DNA of 27,484 nt from Candidatus Sericytochromatia bacterium (GCA_913773825.1 CAJYHH010001038.1:1-27484), one strand, 5' to 3'. Positions 14,674 through 22,958 are shown, numbered from the stretch's first letter. Notes: generated by a model from the letters alone, not told the origin. Made by a program: numbers and translations.

Positions 14674-15495
14674 ATGCCCGTCCGCCTTATTTGCCTGGAC
14701 CTTGATGGCACTTTAATTGGGGTCACAAACGAGGTCCATCCTCGCGTTTGGGAAAGTGCGGCCCGTGCCCGTGAACAGGGCTTAACTCTGGCAATTTGTA
14801 CCGGGCGCCCTGCTCTGGGCCAGACTCGAGCTTATGCTGAGCACTTAGATCCAGATGGTTGGCATATTTTTCAAGGCGGCGCAAGCATTACTTGTTTAAA
14901 AGATGGCAAAGGGCTTTCGGAATTTTTGCCTGACGACGCGATTGCTGAATTGACGCGTCTGCGGCAAAAGACCGGTTGGGTACTGGAGCTTTATAGTGAT
15001 CAGGATTATGTCTGCGATCAGCCTGCTGACGGCAGTGAAGCTGCGCGTTTAGCAATTGCTCATGCTGACCTGCTTAAACTGGATTATGAAGCTCGTCCTC
15101 TAAATAGCCTGAAAGGTCAGGCTGTGCGCGGCCAGTGGGTGGTGACAGATCAACAGTTATCAGAAGTCATGGAACGTGCTATACCAGGGTTGCATTATGC
15201 ATCTGCAACTTCACCTTCTGTACCGGGTGTCCATTTTGTCAGCGTCACAGCACCTGGAGTGGATAAATGTAGCGCCATTCGCCGCTTAGCTGAAGACGTG
15301 ATTGGCTGTGGCTTAGAGCAGACCATGATGGTCGGTGACGGCTTAAATGATTTAAGCGCCATGCAAATGGTCGGTTACCCTGTTGCGATGGCAAACGGCG
15401 AACCTGAGCTCTTTGAGATTTGTTCTCATCGTGCTGGGCATGTTAATGACGGTGGCGCTGCTGATGCAATTGATCTGGCTCTGCGTTTAGAGTGA
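14674..15495 (+). CDS. Cof-type HAD-IIB family phosphatase
   Basis: This 273-residue cytoplasmic hydrolase carries the HAD motif I LDLDGTL with nucleophile Asp9 and Asp11. Motif II appears as ICTGRP near 46. Motif III/IV is MMVGDGLNDLSAM near 219-231, the GDGxND form typical of the Cof subgroup with a C2-type cap in between. These enzymes remove phosphate from sugar phosphates, nucleotides or cofactors such as PLP or FMN; the substrate cannot be told from the sequence. AAGGAG stands 8 nt before the ATG. It follows the glycosyltransferase by 69 bp on the same strand and may be co-transcribed, although a hairpin lies between. Confidence 0.93.
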   Translation: MPVRLICLDLDGTLIGVTNEVHPRVWESAARAREQGLTLAICTGRPALGQTRAYAEHLDPDGWHIFQGGASITCLKDGKGLSEFLPDDAIAELTRLRQKTGWVLELYSDQDYVCDQPADGSEAARLAIAHADLLKLDYEARPLNSLKGQAVRGQWVVTDQQLSEVMERAIPGLHYASATSPSVPGVHFVSVTAPGVDKCSAIRRLAEDVIGCGLEQTMMVGDGLNDLSAMQMVGYPVAMANGEPELFEICSHRAGHVNDGGAADAIDLALRLE

Positions 15496-15510
15496 TTTAC
15501 CCTCTATTAA

Positions 15511-15562
15511 AAACCTCGTTAAACTAGTTAAATGATTTGCTTTAACCAGTTTAGCGAGGTTT
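15511..15562. terminator. 22-bp bidirectional terminator overlapping a coding end
   Basis: The arms at 15511-15532 and 15541-15562 pair along 22 bp with only one mismatch and one G-T pair, around an 8-nt loop. The right arm includes the last four codons of the NRDE gene. Convergent transcripts of the HAD and NRDE genes would both fold it. Confidence 0.75.
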
Positions 15563-16330
15563 AATCGTCAGTTCGAGTTCTGCATCCTGGTGCTTTTCTG
15601 CACTGGGGGTGTAGCTGCGCTCAAGCAGACGGGCTCCACCTTGGCGATGCCATGCCATTAGGGTTGTGCAGCGGGTTCCGTATAGATCTGTTTTGACAAA
15701 AATAGACGATAAAGCCTGCTCAAGTTCTGGACTGACACCCGTTTTGGGAAGTAGGTTTGCGGGATAACGGGTTTGATTGTGCATCATGTCAAGCATGGCA
15801 TCAAAGTCGGGGTCGCGTCGTGAAATTAAGCGGCTAAAAGCAACTTTGGCTTCTTCAAGTTTGGGCCAGGATGTATTTAAGCTGGCGTTGCTGAGCCCGT
15901 AGATACCGGGCGTGAGCAGACGGGGATGAATGCCGGGTTGATTTGAAAAATACATCAGGCTGCGCAGATTGCCGACTAATAGGTTAAATCCCTGGTAGTG
16001 GGAGGCTTCAGCTTGAACATGATCGAGATAATCAGCTGGGTCACGGCGGCTGAGTAAAAAATCTTTGACCAGATGACCACGACTGCGGATCGGTTCGCTG
16101 ACTTGTGCGGGGCCAACGCCGCGTAAATTCGTCACGGCTGCAAATCGACCTTGTTCGGTCATCCCAAGCCAGCTACCATGCTGTTCAAGATCCTCGCCGG
16201 CGTAAAGGGCGGGCTGAGTCTTCCAGGCATGTAAAGGTGCTGTTGGGCGGGCATAAGCTTCATCCCGGTTAGCTAATAATAAAAGCGGATAATCAGGATG
16301 GGATTTCCAGGCTAGGACGATCAGGCACAT
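15551..16330 (-). CDS. NRDE family protein (TANGO2 homologue)
   Basis: This 259-residue protein begins MCLIVLAW and has the family-naming motif NRDE at 21-24 in LLLLANRDEAYARP. It continues with GSWLGMTEQGRFAAVTNLR, all classical for PF05742. The N-terminal Cys2 suits an Ntn-hydrolase-like fold after Met removal. The human homologue TANGO2 is linked to lipid or haem handling; the bacterial role is unsettled. It is convergent with the HAD gene. The methyltransferase gene lies 155 bp upstream on the same strand, separated by a structured spacer, so it is probably transcribed on its own. Confidence 0.93.
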   Translation of the reverse strand: MCLIVLAWKSHPDYPLLLLANRDEAYARPTAPLHAWKTQPALYAGEDLEQHGSWLGMTEQGRFAAVTNLRGVGPAQVSEPIRSRGHLVKDFLLSRRDPADYLDHVQAEASHYQGFNLLVGNLRSLMYFSNQPGIHPRLLTPGIYGLSNASLNTSWPKLEEAKVAFSRLISRRDPDFDAMLDMMHNQTRYPANLLPKTGVSPELEQALSSIFVKTDLYGTRCTTLMAWHRQGGARLLERSYTPSAEKHQDAELELTIKPR

Positions 16331-16374
16331 GTGGTCACCATGACTCTAATAAAGGTTACGGGCATCATGACACA

Positions 16375-16469
16375 GGCCAGCCAGAATGTCTATTAGTGCG
16401 CTGCCAGAGCTTAAAATGCAACAAAAATTGACATTTTATTCGTTGCGTATTTTAAGTTGTCAGCTGGCC
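16375..16469 (-). other. Nested inverted repeat between methyltransferase and NRDE genes
   Basis: GGCCAGC (16375-16381) is the inverted partner of GCTGGCC (16463-16469). Inside, CTTAAAATGCAAC (16410-16422) pairs with GTTGCGTATTTTAAG (16442-16456) apart from a 2-nt bulge. It lies right after the methyltransferase stop codon and before the NRDE start, both on the minus strand, so it may terminate one transcript and lead the other. Confidence 0.5.
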
Positions 16470-16485
16470 TGAGTCAGGTTTAGGA

Positions 16486-17118
16486 TTATTTTTTCCAGGC
16501 CAAAAGCATACCGTCACGGATTGGCAACATCACACATTCAACACGCTCATCTTGGACCGCATAGTCGTTGAGTGAGGCGATGGCGTGGTCTGACTCAGAT
16601 TCAGGCCGTAAAACACGCCCACTCCAGAGTACGTTGTCTACAACTATTAAGCCGCCTTGGCGTAGTTTAGGCAGGCAGGCTTTCCAGTAATTCAGATAGT
16701 TTTCTTTGTCAGCGTCAATAAACACCATATCGAGTGGGTCACGGATTGTTTCTAGGGTTTGCAGCGCTGGGGCAAGTTTTAAGCTGATTTTATGACCGTG
16801 TGGACTTTGTTCCCAGTAACGACGAGCAACAGCTGTACTGTCTGGATTGACATCACAGGTAATAAGTTTTCCGTCTTCAGGCAGCGCTTCAGCCATCGTT
16901 AATGCGCTATAGCCAGTAAAAGTCCCAATTTCCAGCACTTTTTTAGCGCCAGTCAAACGTATCAGCAGCCGGAGCAAATTGCCTTCTAGCGTGCCGACCA
17001 GCATCGTCGCACCAGGTACCTGGGAGCGTGTTTCGGCTGCTAGAGCGATAAGTAGAGGCGAAAGAGTCTGAGAATGAGCTTCGCAGTAAGCGCTGATTTC
17101 TTCGGAGACGAATTTCAT
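16486..17118 (-). CDS. Class I SAM-dependent O-methyltransferase (CCoAOMT type)
   Basis: A 210-residue cytoplasmic enzyme, the normal length for the caffeoyl-CoA/catechol O-methyltransferase-like family (PF01596). The SAM-binding motif I is VLEIGTFTGYSAL at 61-73, and the acidic residue of motif II lies in ITCDVNP near 86-92. Metal ligands are Asp135 in FIDADKENY and Asp161-Asn162 in VVDNVLW, which together suit a Mg2+-dependent catechol-type transfer. Bacterial members act on small phenolics or secondary metabolites; the substrate here is unknown. It is divergent from the TPR gene at 17250. Confidence 0.93.
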   Translation of the reverse strand: MKFVSEEISAYCEAHSQTLSPLLIALAAETRSQVPGATMLVGTLEGNLLRLLIRLTGAKKVLEIGTFTGYSALTMAEALPEDGKLITCDVNPDSTAVARRYWEQSPHGHKISLKLAPALQTLETIRDPLDMVFIDADKENYLNYWKACLPKLRQGGLIVVDNVLWSGRVLRPESESDHAIASLNDYAVQDERVECVMLPIRDGMLLAWKK

Positions 17119-17249
17119 GATTTTAGCGGTCCTGAAAAATTGATGTTATCATAGAGACGTCAATAGACATTTTAGTCGCTATTGTCGTGTTTTTAGCATC
17201 TGTTCCCTAGCCTGATTTTCAGAGATTTCAAAAGAAAACATTCTGAGTC

Positions 17250-18290
17250 ATGACCGAAGCCAAACGTCCTAAAACATCTTTTGCCTCCCAGTCTCAGGCT
17301 GCTTCGGAGGCTCCTCCTCTGTTGACGCCAGAAGGCGATTTTCCACCTGAGTCAGTTCGTCGTGACGTCAATGATGACGTGATTACACCTGAAGCCTACA
17401 GCCATCTTAAATCAGGCATTAAGCTGTTTAAACAACAGCGTTTAGGTGAAGCAGAGACTGAAATTGTTCAGGCCATCACTCTTCATCCTTCACTTTCGCC
17501 GCTCTATAATATTTTTGCCTTGCTAAAAATTGCTCGTCGTGCGCTGGATACCCTTAAACAGTCAGTTTATTCTGCACTGACAACTGATCCTGAGTTTATG
17601 GATGAGTTTGTCCGTGAAGGGATTCAACAGCTAGGTGAAAACCGCTTTGAAGAAGCTGAAGCTAACTTTCGCAAAGCGATTGCGCTGAATGAACGCAATA
17701 CAGACGCCCGCTTTAGGCTTGGTTTTACGCTGGTGTCTCAGCGTAAATACCGTGACGCTGTTTCGATTTTTGAAGAGCTGATTTTGCTTGAACCTCAGAA
17801 TATCAACGCATTTTTTATGCTGGGCATGGCTTATAGTGAGCTAAGAGAATATTATCCCTGTATTTCAAACTTACAGCATGCTCTGCGTTTACAGCCTTCA
17901 TTTGTTGAAGCGCGTTTAACTTTGGCAGATGCTTATCACCATCAGGGTAAATATCTGATTTCTCTGCGTGAGCTTGAAGCACTTGAGCAGTTTATTCCTG
18001 ATGAAGATACCACTTATTTACATCGCGGCATGCTGCTGATGGAATTAGGCCGTTATGAAGAAGCGATTCCTTATTTTGAGCGCGTGATTGAGCTTAAGCC
18101 AGATGTCTATGAAGCTTATGAACTCTTAGTTGGGCTTTATGAAGACCGGGGGCATTTTGAAAAAGGACTGGCTTTGGCTCAGAGAGCCCTACAGATTAAT
18201 CCTCAGAGTCGGGATATGCTTGCTGCGATTCAGCGCATGGAACGTCGCCAGAATGCAACTGAATTTCCTGCTGAACTTCAGGAGTCATGA
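17250..18290 (+). CDS. TPR repeat protein
   Basis: A 346-residue protein with about 50 polar N-terminal residues followed by some six to seven tetratricopeptide repeats filling the rest. Typical units are RFEEAEANFRKAIALN, YRDAVSIFEELILLEPQ and RYEEAIPYFERVIELKP. It has no signal peptide, membrane segment or catalytic motif, so it is a cytoplasmic scaffold. Its last bases overlap the start of the next gene (ATGA), which points to coupled translation and a joint function with the OGT-like enzyme. No good ribosome-binding site precedes the ATG. Confidence 0.9.
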   Translation: MTEAKRPKTSFASQSQAASEAPPLLTPEGDFPPESVRRDVNDDVITPEAYSHLKSGIKLFKQQRLGEAETEIVQAITLHPSLSPLYNIFALLKIARRALDTLKQSVYSALTTDPEFMDEFVREGIQQLGENRFEEAEANFRKAIALNERNTDARFRLGFTLVSQRKYRDAVSIFEELILLEPQNINAFFMLGMAYSELREYYPCISNLQHALRLQPSFVEARLTLADAYHHQGKYLISLRELEALEQFIPDEDTTYLHRGMLLMELGRYEEAIPYFERVIELKPDVYEAYELLVGLYEDRGHFEKGLALAQRALQINPQSRDMLAAIQRMERRQNATEFPAELQES

Positions 18291-20338
18291 ACCCCGAAGG
18301 TTTTTTACGGGCACATAATCTGCTTGTTCAAGGCCGTATTCAGGCTGCACAAGATGCTTTTAATGCTCTGCTTACAGAATCAGAAGCTGATGCGTTAAAT
18401 GGATTGGGGCTTTGTGCTGAGTCTTTGGGGCAGCTGATTCAAGCTGAAGACTATTATCGTCAAGCGATTGATCTCAATCCAGATGAAGCTGAGTTTTACA
18501 ATAATCTCGCGATTTGTCTGTTTAATCAAGGTCGCGCTGATGCAGGCTTAAAGGTCATGAGAGAGTTGGCTCAGAATAGTTCAGAGCCAGAGGTCCTTTA
18601 TAACCTTGTTTTGGGCTTGATTTCAGCTCAGCTGCCCTGGGAAGCTCTGGATCTGCTTAAAGACTTTCTTGATATCAACCCGCGTCAGGGTTCACCCATT
18701 GTGTTGTTGATCGAGCTGGTAGATAGCCTTGCTTATCAACCAGATTCGCTGCAGCGTTTGCGTGATTTGCTGGCTGCTTCTCCAAATCTTCCGGCTTATC
18801 ATTTGGCTTTGGGAGCCTGGTATGCCACAAAGGGTGAAGCAGAGCTGGCTATTCGCTATTTTCGTTCAGCCTTGCTCAGCAATCCAAAGTTATTAGGTGC
18901 CTACCGTCATCTGATTCTTCAGTATCAATCCCGGGGTCAATATGCTCGTGCGCTTGATGCTTCTCGCCGTATGTTTGCCAGTGAAGCTTCTTTGGAGAGT
19001 CTTGTTGAACTCGTCATTACCCTTCAACATCCGATTCCAAACTCTGAAGAACAGATTCAATCGCTGCGGCAGGAGCTGCTTGGGCTGCTCGAAAGTTTTG
19101 GCGATCAGGATGCCCCTGTTTATTTACGCGAGCGAGATGTCTATGTGCCATCAACGCTACCTTTTTACCACACTTATCAGAGCGGCGAAGATCTGGTTAT
19201 TCAGCGTCGCTTAGCTGCTTTTTTTTCGCGTTTTTTGACTTGGGAACAATTGGACTGGGTTCCTAATCCTCGCCCTCGTATCGGGATTTTTTCGACACAT
19301 CTCTTTAAACACTCAGTCATGGACTTGCTTTTACGTGCTGTCGAAAAACTCTTGCAAAGTCCAGCCTTCGAAAGTTATTTGTTTTTTTACCCAGCTGCCA
19401 CGACCAGCCGGGAAGACGAGATAACCGAGAAACTGAAAGAGCTTGCCGATCATTTTTTTAAACTTCCTGATGATCTTAGAACGGCTACTCGGGTGATAGC
19501 AGAACAGAATCTCGACATTCTGATTTATCTGGATGTCGGCATGGAGACTTATTCTTATTCTTTGGCGATAAATCGTCTTGCCAAATATCAGATGGTACTG
19601 CCTGGTCATCCTGTTACCACAGGCAGTCGGAGCATTGATTATTTTGTCTCAAGTGAATGGCTTGAGCATTCGCAATCTGATGAGCTTTATAGCGAAAAGC
19701 TGGTGAGATTACCGGGTTTACCTGATTATGCTAAGCCTGCTGATCCTCCGCTTGCAACGCGTCAAGAGCTGCAATTGCCCAACGGTAACCTGTATTTTTG
19801 CCCGATGACCATTTTTAAAATGTTACCTGCTTATGATGATGTGATCGCTGGAATCTTGCGGCAAGATCCTAATGGTAAGATCTTGATGCTGCAGTTTCGC
19901 AATAAACTTCATCTTGAACTACAGGCCCGGTTTACAAAAAAATATCCAGATTTGGCTGAACGACTGATATTTTTGAGCTGGTCACGTCAGCCACTCTTTT
20001 TTCAGCGTTTAAAAGCTGTTGACGTGATTCTCGATACTTTTCCTTTTGGGGGAGGCAACACATCTTATCAGGCATTTGGTCTGGGCTGTCCGATGGTCTG
20101 TCTGGATGTGCCCTGGCAAAAGGGACGCTGGACACAGGCTATGTACCGCTATATGGAAATAGACGAACTGATTGCCAAAACCCCTGAAGAATATATCGAA
20201 CTGGCCATCAGACTGGCGACAGATAAATCCTGGCAGGCTGAGATGCGCGAGAAAATCCAGGCCCGCAGCCAAATTCTCTTTGATAATCCGACTTGGTCTC
20301 AGGGCCTGCTTGAATTTTGTCTGGATTTGGTGCGCTAG
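18287..20338 (+). CDS. TPR protein with C-terminal O-GlcNAc-transferase-like (GT41) domain
   Basis: A 683-residue protein that starts within the ATGA overlap with the previous gene, with GGAG close before it. The N-terminal half (about 1-245) is TPR (AEDYYRQAIDLNPDEAEFYNNLA). The C-terminal half (about 325-680) matches the SPINDLY/OGT catalytic region: IGIFSTHLFKHSVMD near 332, VLPGHPVTTGSRSIDYF near 438 (compare the GYPGTTG motif of OGT) and ILDTFPFGGGNTSYQAFGLG near 582 (compare the sugar-nucleotide-binding TPYNGGTT motif). Related proteins attach sugars to Ser/Thr or to surface adhesins and flagellar proteins. The His that replaces Tyr in GYPGTTG is a variation to note. The donor sugar is unknown. 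Confidence 0.88.
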   Translation: MNPEGFLRAHNLLVQGRIQAAQDAFNALLTESEADALNGLGLCAESLGQLIQAEDYYRQAIDLNPDEAEFYNNLAICLFNQGRADAGLKVMRELAQNSSEPEVLYNLVLGLISAQLPWEALDLLKDFLDINPRQGSPIVLLIELVDSLAYQPDSLQRLRDLLAASPNLPAYHLALGAWYATKGEAELAIRYFRSALLSNPKLLGAYRHLILQYQSRGQYARALDASRRMFASEASLESLVELVITLQHPIPNSEEQIQSLRQELLGLLESFGDQDAPVYLRERDVYVPSTLPFYHTYQSGEDLVIQRRLAAFFSRFLTWEQLDWVPNPRPRIGIFSTHLFKHSVMDLLLRAVEKLLQSPAFESYLFFYPAATTSREDEITEKLKELADHFFKLPDDLRTATRVIAEQNLDILIYLDVGMETYSYSLAINRLAKYQMVLPGHPVTTGSRSIDYFVSSEWLEHSQSDELYSEKLVRLPGLPDYAKPADPPLATRQELQLPNGNLYFCPMTIFKMLPAYDDVIAGILRQDPNGKILMLQFRNKLHLELQARFTKKYPDLAERLIFLSWSRQPLFFQRLKAVDVILDTFPFGGGNTSYQAFGLGCPMVCLDVPWQKGRWTQAMYRYMEIDELIAKTPEEYIELAIRLATDKSWQAEMREKIQARSQILFDNPTWSQGLLEFCLDLVR

Positions 20339-20404
20339 TTTAGTTTGATTTTGGATTGAGTTTCTAATAGCCCGGGTTTTGAAAGATGTTTCAAAAAGCA
20401 TAAA

Positions 20405-20422
20405 GGCCTCCCGAAGGAGGCC
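20405..20422. terminator. Bidirectional terminator between OGT-like and flagellar genes
   Basis: GGCCTCC (20405-20411) pairs perfectly with GGAGGCC (20416-20422). Read on the minus strand, the loop is the very stable TTCG tetraloop and is followed by TTTATGCTTTTT. It ends the minus-strand flagellar gene and can also stop the plus-strand OGT-like transcript. Confidence 0.85.
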
Positions 20423-20442
20423 ATTTAGCGAATCATCTAGCT

Positions 20443-21249
20443 TTATCGGATCAGGTTAATAACCGTATCCAGATTGGTCTGGTGGACTGAAATAACTTTT
20501 GAGACGGCAGAGAAGAACTTCTGCGCCAGTGACAGTTCGGGCAGAGTCTGAGAGAGTGAGCTATTAGAGCTTTCCAGTGACTGTGCGATAACCCGAGCTG
20601 AACCAGCTGTTAAGTTGTACTGGCCAACATCGGTAACGTTGCCGGTGACTTCAAAAACAGTTGAACCAAAACGGCTGAAGCGTAAGAAGTTAGGGGCGTT
20701 AAAACCATTGAGATGCTGCTCGTTAAAAACAGCGCCTGTGAAGCCTGTGGCGTCAAGACGGACTAAATCATTTGCGGCATCAAACTCAACACCACCACCA
20801 GCACGGGTAACCAGATAGAGACCTGTGCTGTGAACCAGACGTAAGTTTCCGTTTGCGTCGTTTACAACGTGGAATTCTCCATCACGACTGTAGTAGAAGA
20901 AACTTCCGCCGACAGCGCTGCCGTTTGCTGCATCGATGTTGGTTGCCAAAACAAAGAAACCGTCGCCCTGAATCGCAAGGTGAGTGGGTTCGGTTGAAGC
21001 GACAACTGAGCCCTGAGAAAAGTCAATTGAGGTTTCGTCAATCTGCAAGGTGGTTTCAGGAATCTGAATCCCAAGCAGCGGGCCATAAGGACGGCGAACG
21101 CTATCTGTAACGCCACCACGGAATTTAACTTTTGTTGCTTTGTAACCAGTACGGCTGGTGGCGTTCAGGTTGGAGTTGATGACCGCAATCCAGCGATTGA
21201 CGGACTCGAGCGAATATAATCCATCGAAACCAAAATCTCCGCGGCCCAT
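20443..21249 (-). CDS. Flagellar hook-basal body family protein (FlgE/FlgF/FlgG-like)
   Basis: A 268-residue protein of the axial rod/hook family, which is exported by the flagellar type III apparatus. The N-terminal signature is INSNLNATSRTGYKATKV (about 24-41), the counterpart of NNLANVNTTGFK. The central part has THLAIQGDGFFVL (about 89-101) and SRDGEFHVVNDANGNL. The C-terminal helix region, QSLESSNSSLSQTLPEL to the end, is the usual assembly helix. The length and the GDGFFVL block favour FlgG or FlgF over the longer hook protein FlgE, but the exact member is not settled. GGAGG stands 5 nt before the ATG. No other flagellar gene is in the window, so it is an isolated copy. Confidence 0.85.
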   Translation of the reverse strand: MGRGDFGFDGLYSLESVNRWIAVINSNLNATSRTGYKATKVKFRGGVTDSVRRPYGPLLGIQIPETTLQIDETSIDFSQGSVVASTEPTHLAIQGDGFFVLATNIDAANGSAVGGSFFYYSRDGEFHVVNDANGNLRLVHSTGLYLVTRAGGGVEFDAANDLVRLDATGFTGAVFNEQHLNGFNAPNFLRFSRFGSTVFEVTGNVTDVGQYNLTAGSARVIAQSLESSNSSLSQTLPELSLAQKFFSAVSKVISVHQTNLDTVINLIR

Positions 21250-21376
21250 ATAGCCTCCAAACGCATATTACTGTGATTTGATGACTCGAACCGTCTGCTT
21301 TATGAGACGGGTGACGGCTTGGGCTTGGGGCCGAGCGCGTCAGGCGGGAGTCTAGCCGCCGTGTGTCAACATCTAT

Positions 21377-21398
21377 CTTGATCAGGTCTTGATCGGGT
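21377..21398. repeat. Tandem 11-bp operator-like repeat
   Basis: CTTGATCAGGT is followed directly by CTTGATCGGGT, identical at 10 of 11 positions. The spacing is one helical turn, as for a dimeric regulator bound to one DNA face. It lies about 130 bp upstream of the flagellar gene start. Confidence 0.5.
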
Positions 21399-21527
21399 TT
21401 TCAAGCTGCCATAAGGATAGCTGAATTCTTTATTATTATCGCCCCAATTAGCGATTTGCTCAAGTTATGTTAATACAAAAAAAACTAAATTAAAATAAAT
21501 ACACATTTCTTTAAAGTGTATTTAATA

Positions 21528-21543
21528 ATCGTTTTTAAACGAT
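21528..21543. promoter_or_regulatory. 16-bp palindrome
   Basis: ATCGTTT and AAACGAT flank a central TT. The palindrome lies about 200 bp before the 391-residue protein gene and is a possible repressor site. Confidence 0.35.
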
Positions 21544-21742
21544 CTGTTTAAGCCAATCTGGATCTCTTCAGGCTTATTTAGACCTAATCCAGGTTCAAAC
21601 TAGGCTCTCAAACATTAATTTCATCTCTTAACCTAAGGTTACCCAATCGTTAGTCGAGGCTTATGCTTCTTTACGTCAGATCGATCAGGATCCAGGCCAT
21701 AATCAATTTATGAACACGGCAGGACAATAAGGAGCCACAGCG

Positions 21743-22918
21743 ATGACTTACCTCAACACCACAATGAACCCGGTTGCAAGCTTCCAGCCTCAGACCGCTC
21801 CGGTTCAGGTTCCCATGAGCCTGCCCTCAGCTCAGGCTAGCCAGACTGTCGCTTCTGACAGCCTCGCAATGAGCTGGCAAGTTCAGAGTGGCTTCCAGGC
21901 TCCGGTTCAGTTCCAGGCTCCTGCTCAGAGCTTTTCTCCTGCCGTTCCTACTCTGAGCACCCTGAGCATCTCCCGCGAAGCTCTCCAGTGGGCCACCGAA
22001 CTTGAAGGCCGCGTCAGCCAAGGCTACAAGCCCACCACTGAAGAGCGCGCTTATTATGACTCACTCGGTTCTCAGCTGAATATGCTCAAACAGAACGTTC
22101 AGCCTATGAGCGCCACTCCTGCCCTGCCCGTCATGCAGAACTGGGCTCCCGCTCAGACCGCTCCTGCTCAGCAGGCTCCCGCCGCCGGTAACGCTTTTGC
22201 TCCTGGCCTGCCCGCTGCTGACAAACAGGTCACCATGTCTGAAATCGAATGGTCTCTGATTCTTGAAGAAAAAGTTCAGAAATACGGCTACAAGCCGACT
22301 GCTGAAGAAGAAGCTAAATACCAGAACATTCTGGCTCGCTTCAAACAGAACTCTGAAATCAAACTTGAGTTCCTTGATTCTCTGGCTGCTCAGTCTCCCT
22401 GGGTTGGCGCTAACGTTTCTTCCATCCGTTACAGCAAAATCGCTGCTGCTCAGGTTAGCGATGTGGTTAAAGCCATCAAAACCGGCACTGGCTCTGTAGC
22501 GGGTTCACTGAAATCCCTTGGCATGACTGCTCTCAAAAGCACTGGCCTTTCTGCACTGGTTAGCGGTGGTTTCTCCGCTGTCACCAACGGTATCGCTTAC
22601 TGGCAGGGTAAAAAGACTTCTACTCAGGCTGTTTCCAATATCGTAACTGATACTGCAACCGGTGCTGTAACTGGCCTCGGTGCAACCATCGCAGGTGCTG
22701 CAGCCATGGCTGCCATCGGCACCAGCATCGGCGGCATCGGCCTGACACTGCTGGTTGGTGGCGCTGGCATGCTCGGCGGCTGGCTCGCAGACAAAGTCTT
22801 CAGCAAAACCGGTGCTAAAGATTGGATCAAGAGCAGAACCATCGCGATGATGGATGGCCTCGGCAGCCCCAAGCCCCAGCAGGCTGCTCAGCCCCAGGCT
22901 GTGGCTTACGCTCAGTAA
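21743..22918 (+). CDS. Probably abundant protein with two GYKPT repeats and Gly-rich membrane-like segment
   Basis: A 391-residue protein of no family I recognise. Two copies of a helical motif (about 77-108 and 166-197) each contain GYKPT followed by a Glu-rich stretch and a Tyr (GYKPTTEERAYY and GYKPTAEEEAKY). They are joined by Gln/Ala/Pro-rich linkers. Residues about 301-349 are a long Gly/Ala-rich hydrophobic run with many GxxxG-type spacings (ATIAGAAAMAAIG, LLVGGAGMLGGW), like a glycine zipper that inserts in or packs against a membrane. There is no signal peptide. Codon choice is visibly more restricted and richer in C-ending codons than in neighbours, suggesting high expression. AAGGAG stands 8 nt before the ATG. 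Function unknown; structural or membrane-active roles are both possible. Confidence 0.8.
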   Translation: MTYLNTTMNPVASFQPQTAPVQVPMSLPSAQASQTVASDSLAMSWQVQSGFQAPVQFQAPAQSFSPAVPTLSTLSISREALQWATELEGRVSQGYKPTTEERAYYDSLGSQLNMLKQNVQPMSATPALPVMQNWAPAQTAPAQQAPAAGNAFAPGLPAADKQVTMSEIEWSLILEEKVQKYGYKPTAEEEAKYQNILARFKQNSEIKLEFLDSLAAQSPWVGANVSSIRYSKIAAAQVSDVVKAIKTGTGSVAGSLKSLGMTALKSTGLSALVSGGFSAVTNGIAYWQGKKTSTQAVSNIVTDTATGAVTGLGATIAGAAAMAAIGTSIGGIGLTLLVGGAGMLGGWLADKVFSKTGAKDWIKSRTIAMMDGLGSPKPQQAAQPQAVAYAQ

Positions 22919-22958
22919 GCTCAAGCTTAACGCTTCAGTCACTTTTAGATTCAGAACT

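Larger units (their letters stand above)
21250..21742. other. 493-bp divergent regulatory region with repeats and palindromes
   Basis: No gene is seen. It holds a tandem 11-bp repeat (21377-21398), an AT-rich core (about 21465-21540), a 9-bp inverted repeat TAAATACAC/GTGTATTTA (21496-21524), a palindrome ATCGTTT-TT-AAACGAT (21528-21543) and TAACCTAAGGTTA (21629-21641). It must carry the promoters of the flagellar gene and of the abundant-protein candidate to its right; no confident -35/-10 or sigma-28 pair was identified. Confidence 0.6.

Noticed and set aside
21270..21305. Minus-strand sequence resembling a tRNA fragment (CTCATAA anticodon-like loop and GGTTCGAGTC)
   Set aside because: The anticodon and T stems do not pair and no acceptor stem exists. 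At most it is a decayed relic and more likely coincidence.
21364..21369. Minus-strand TTGACA upstream of the flagellar gene as a -35 box
   Set aside because: No -10 hexamer stands 16-18 bp downstream; TAGACT is only 9 bp away. No sigma-28 motif was found either.
22505..22942. Minus-strand open frame of 145 codons opposite the GYKPT protein
   Set aside because: The plus-strand protein has clear internal repeats, a good ribosome-binding site and biased codons; the antisense frame is low-complexity Ser/Ala with no such signals.
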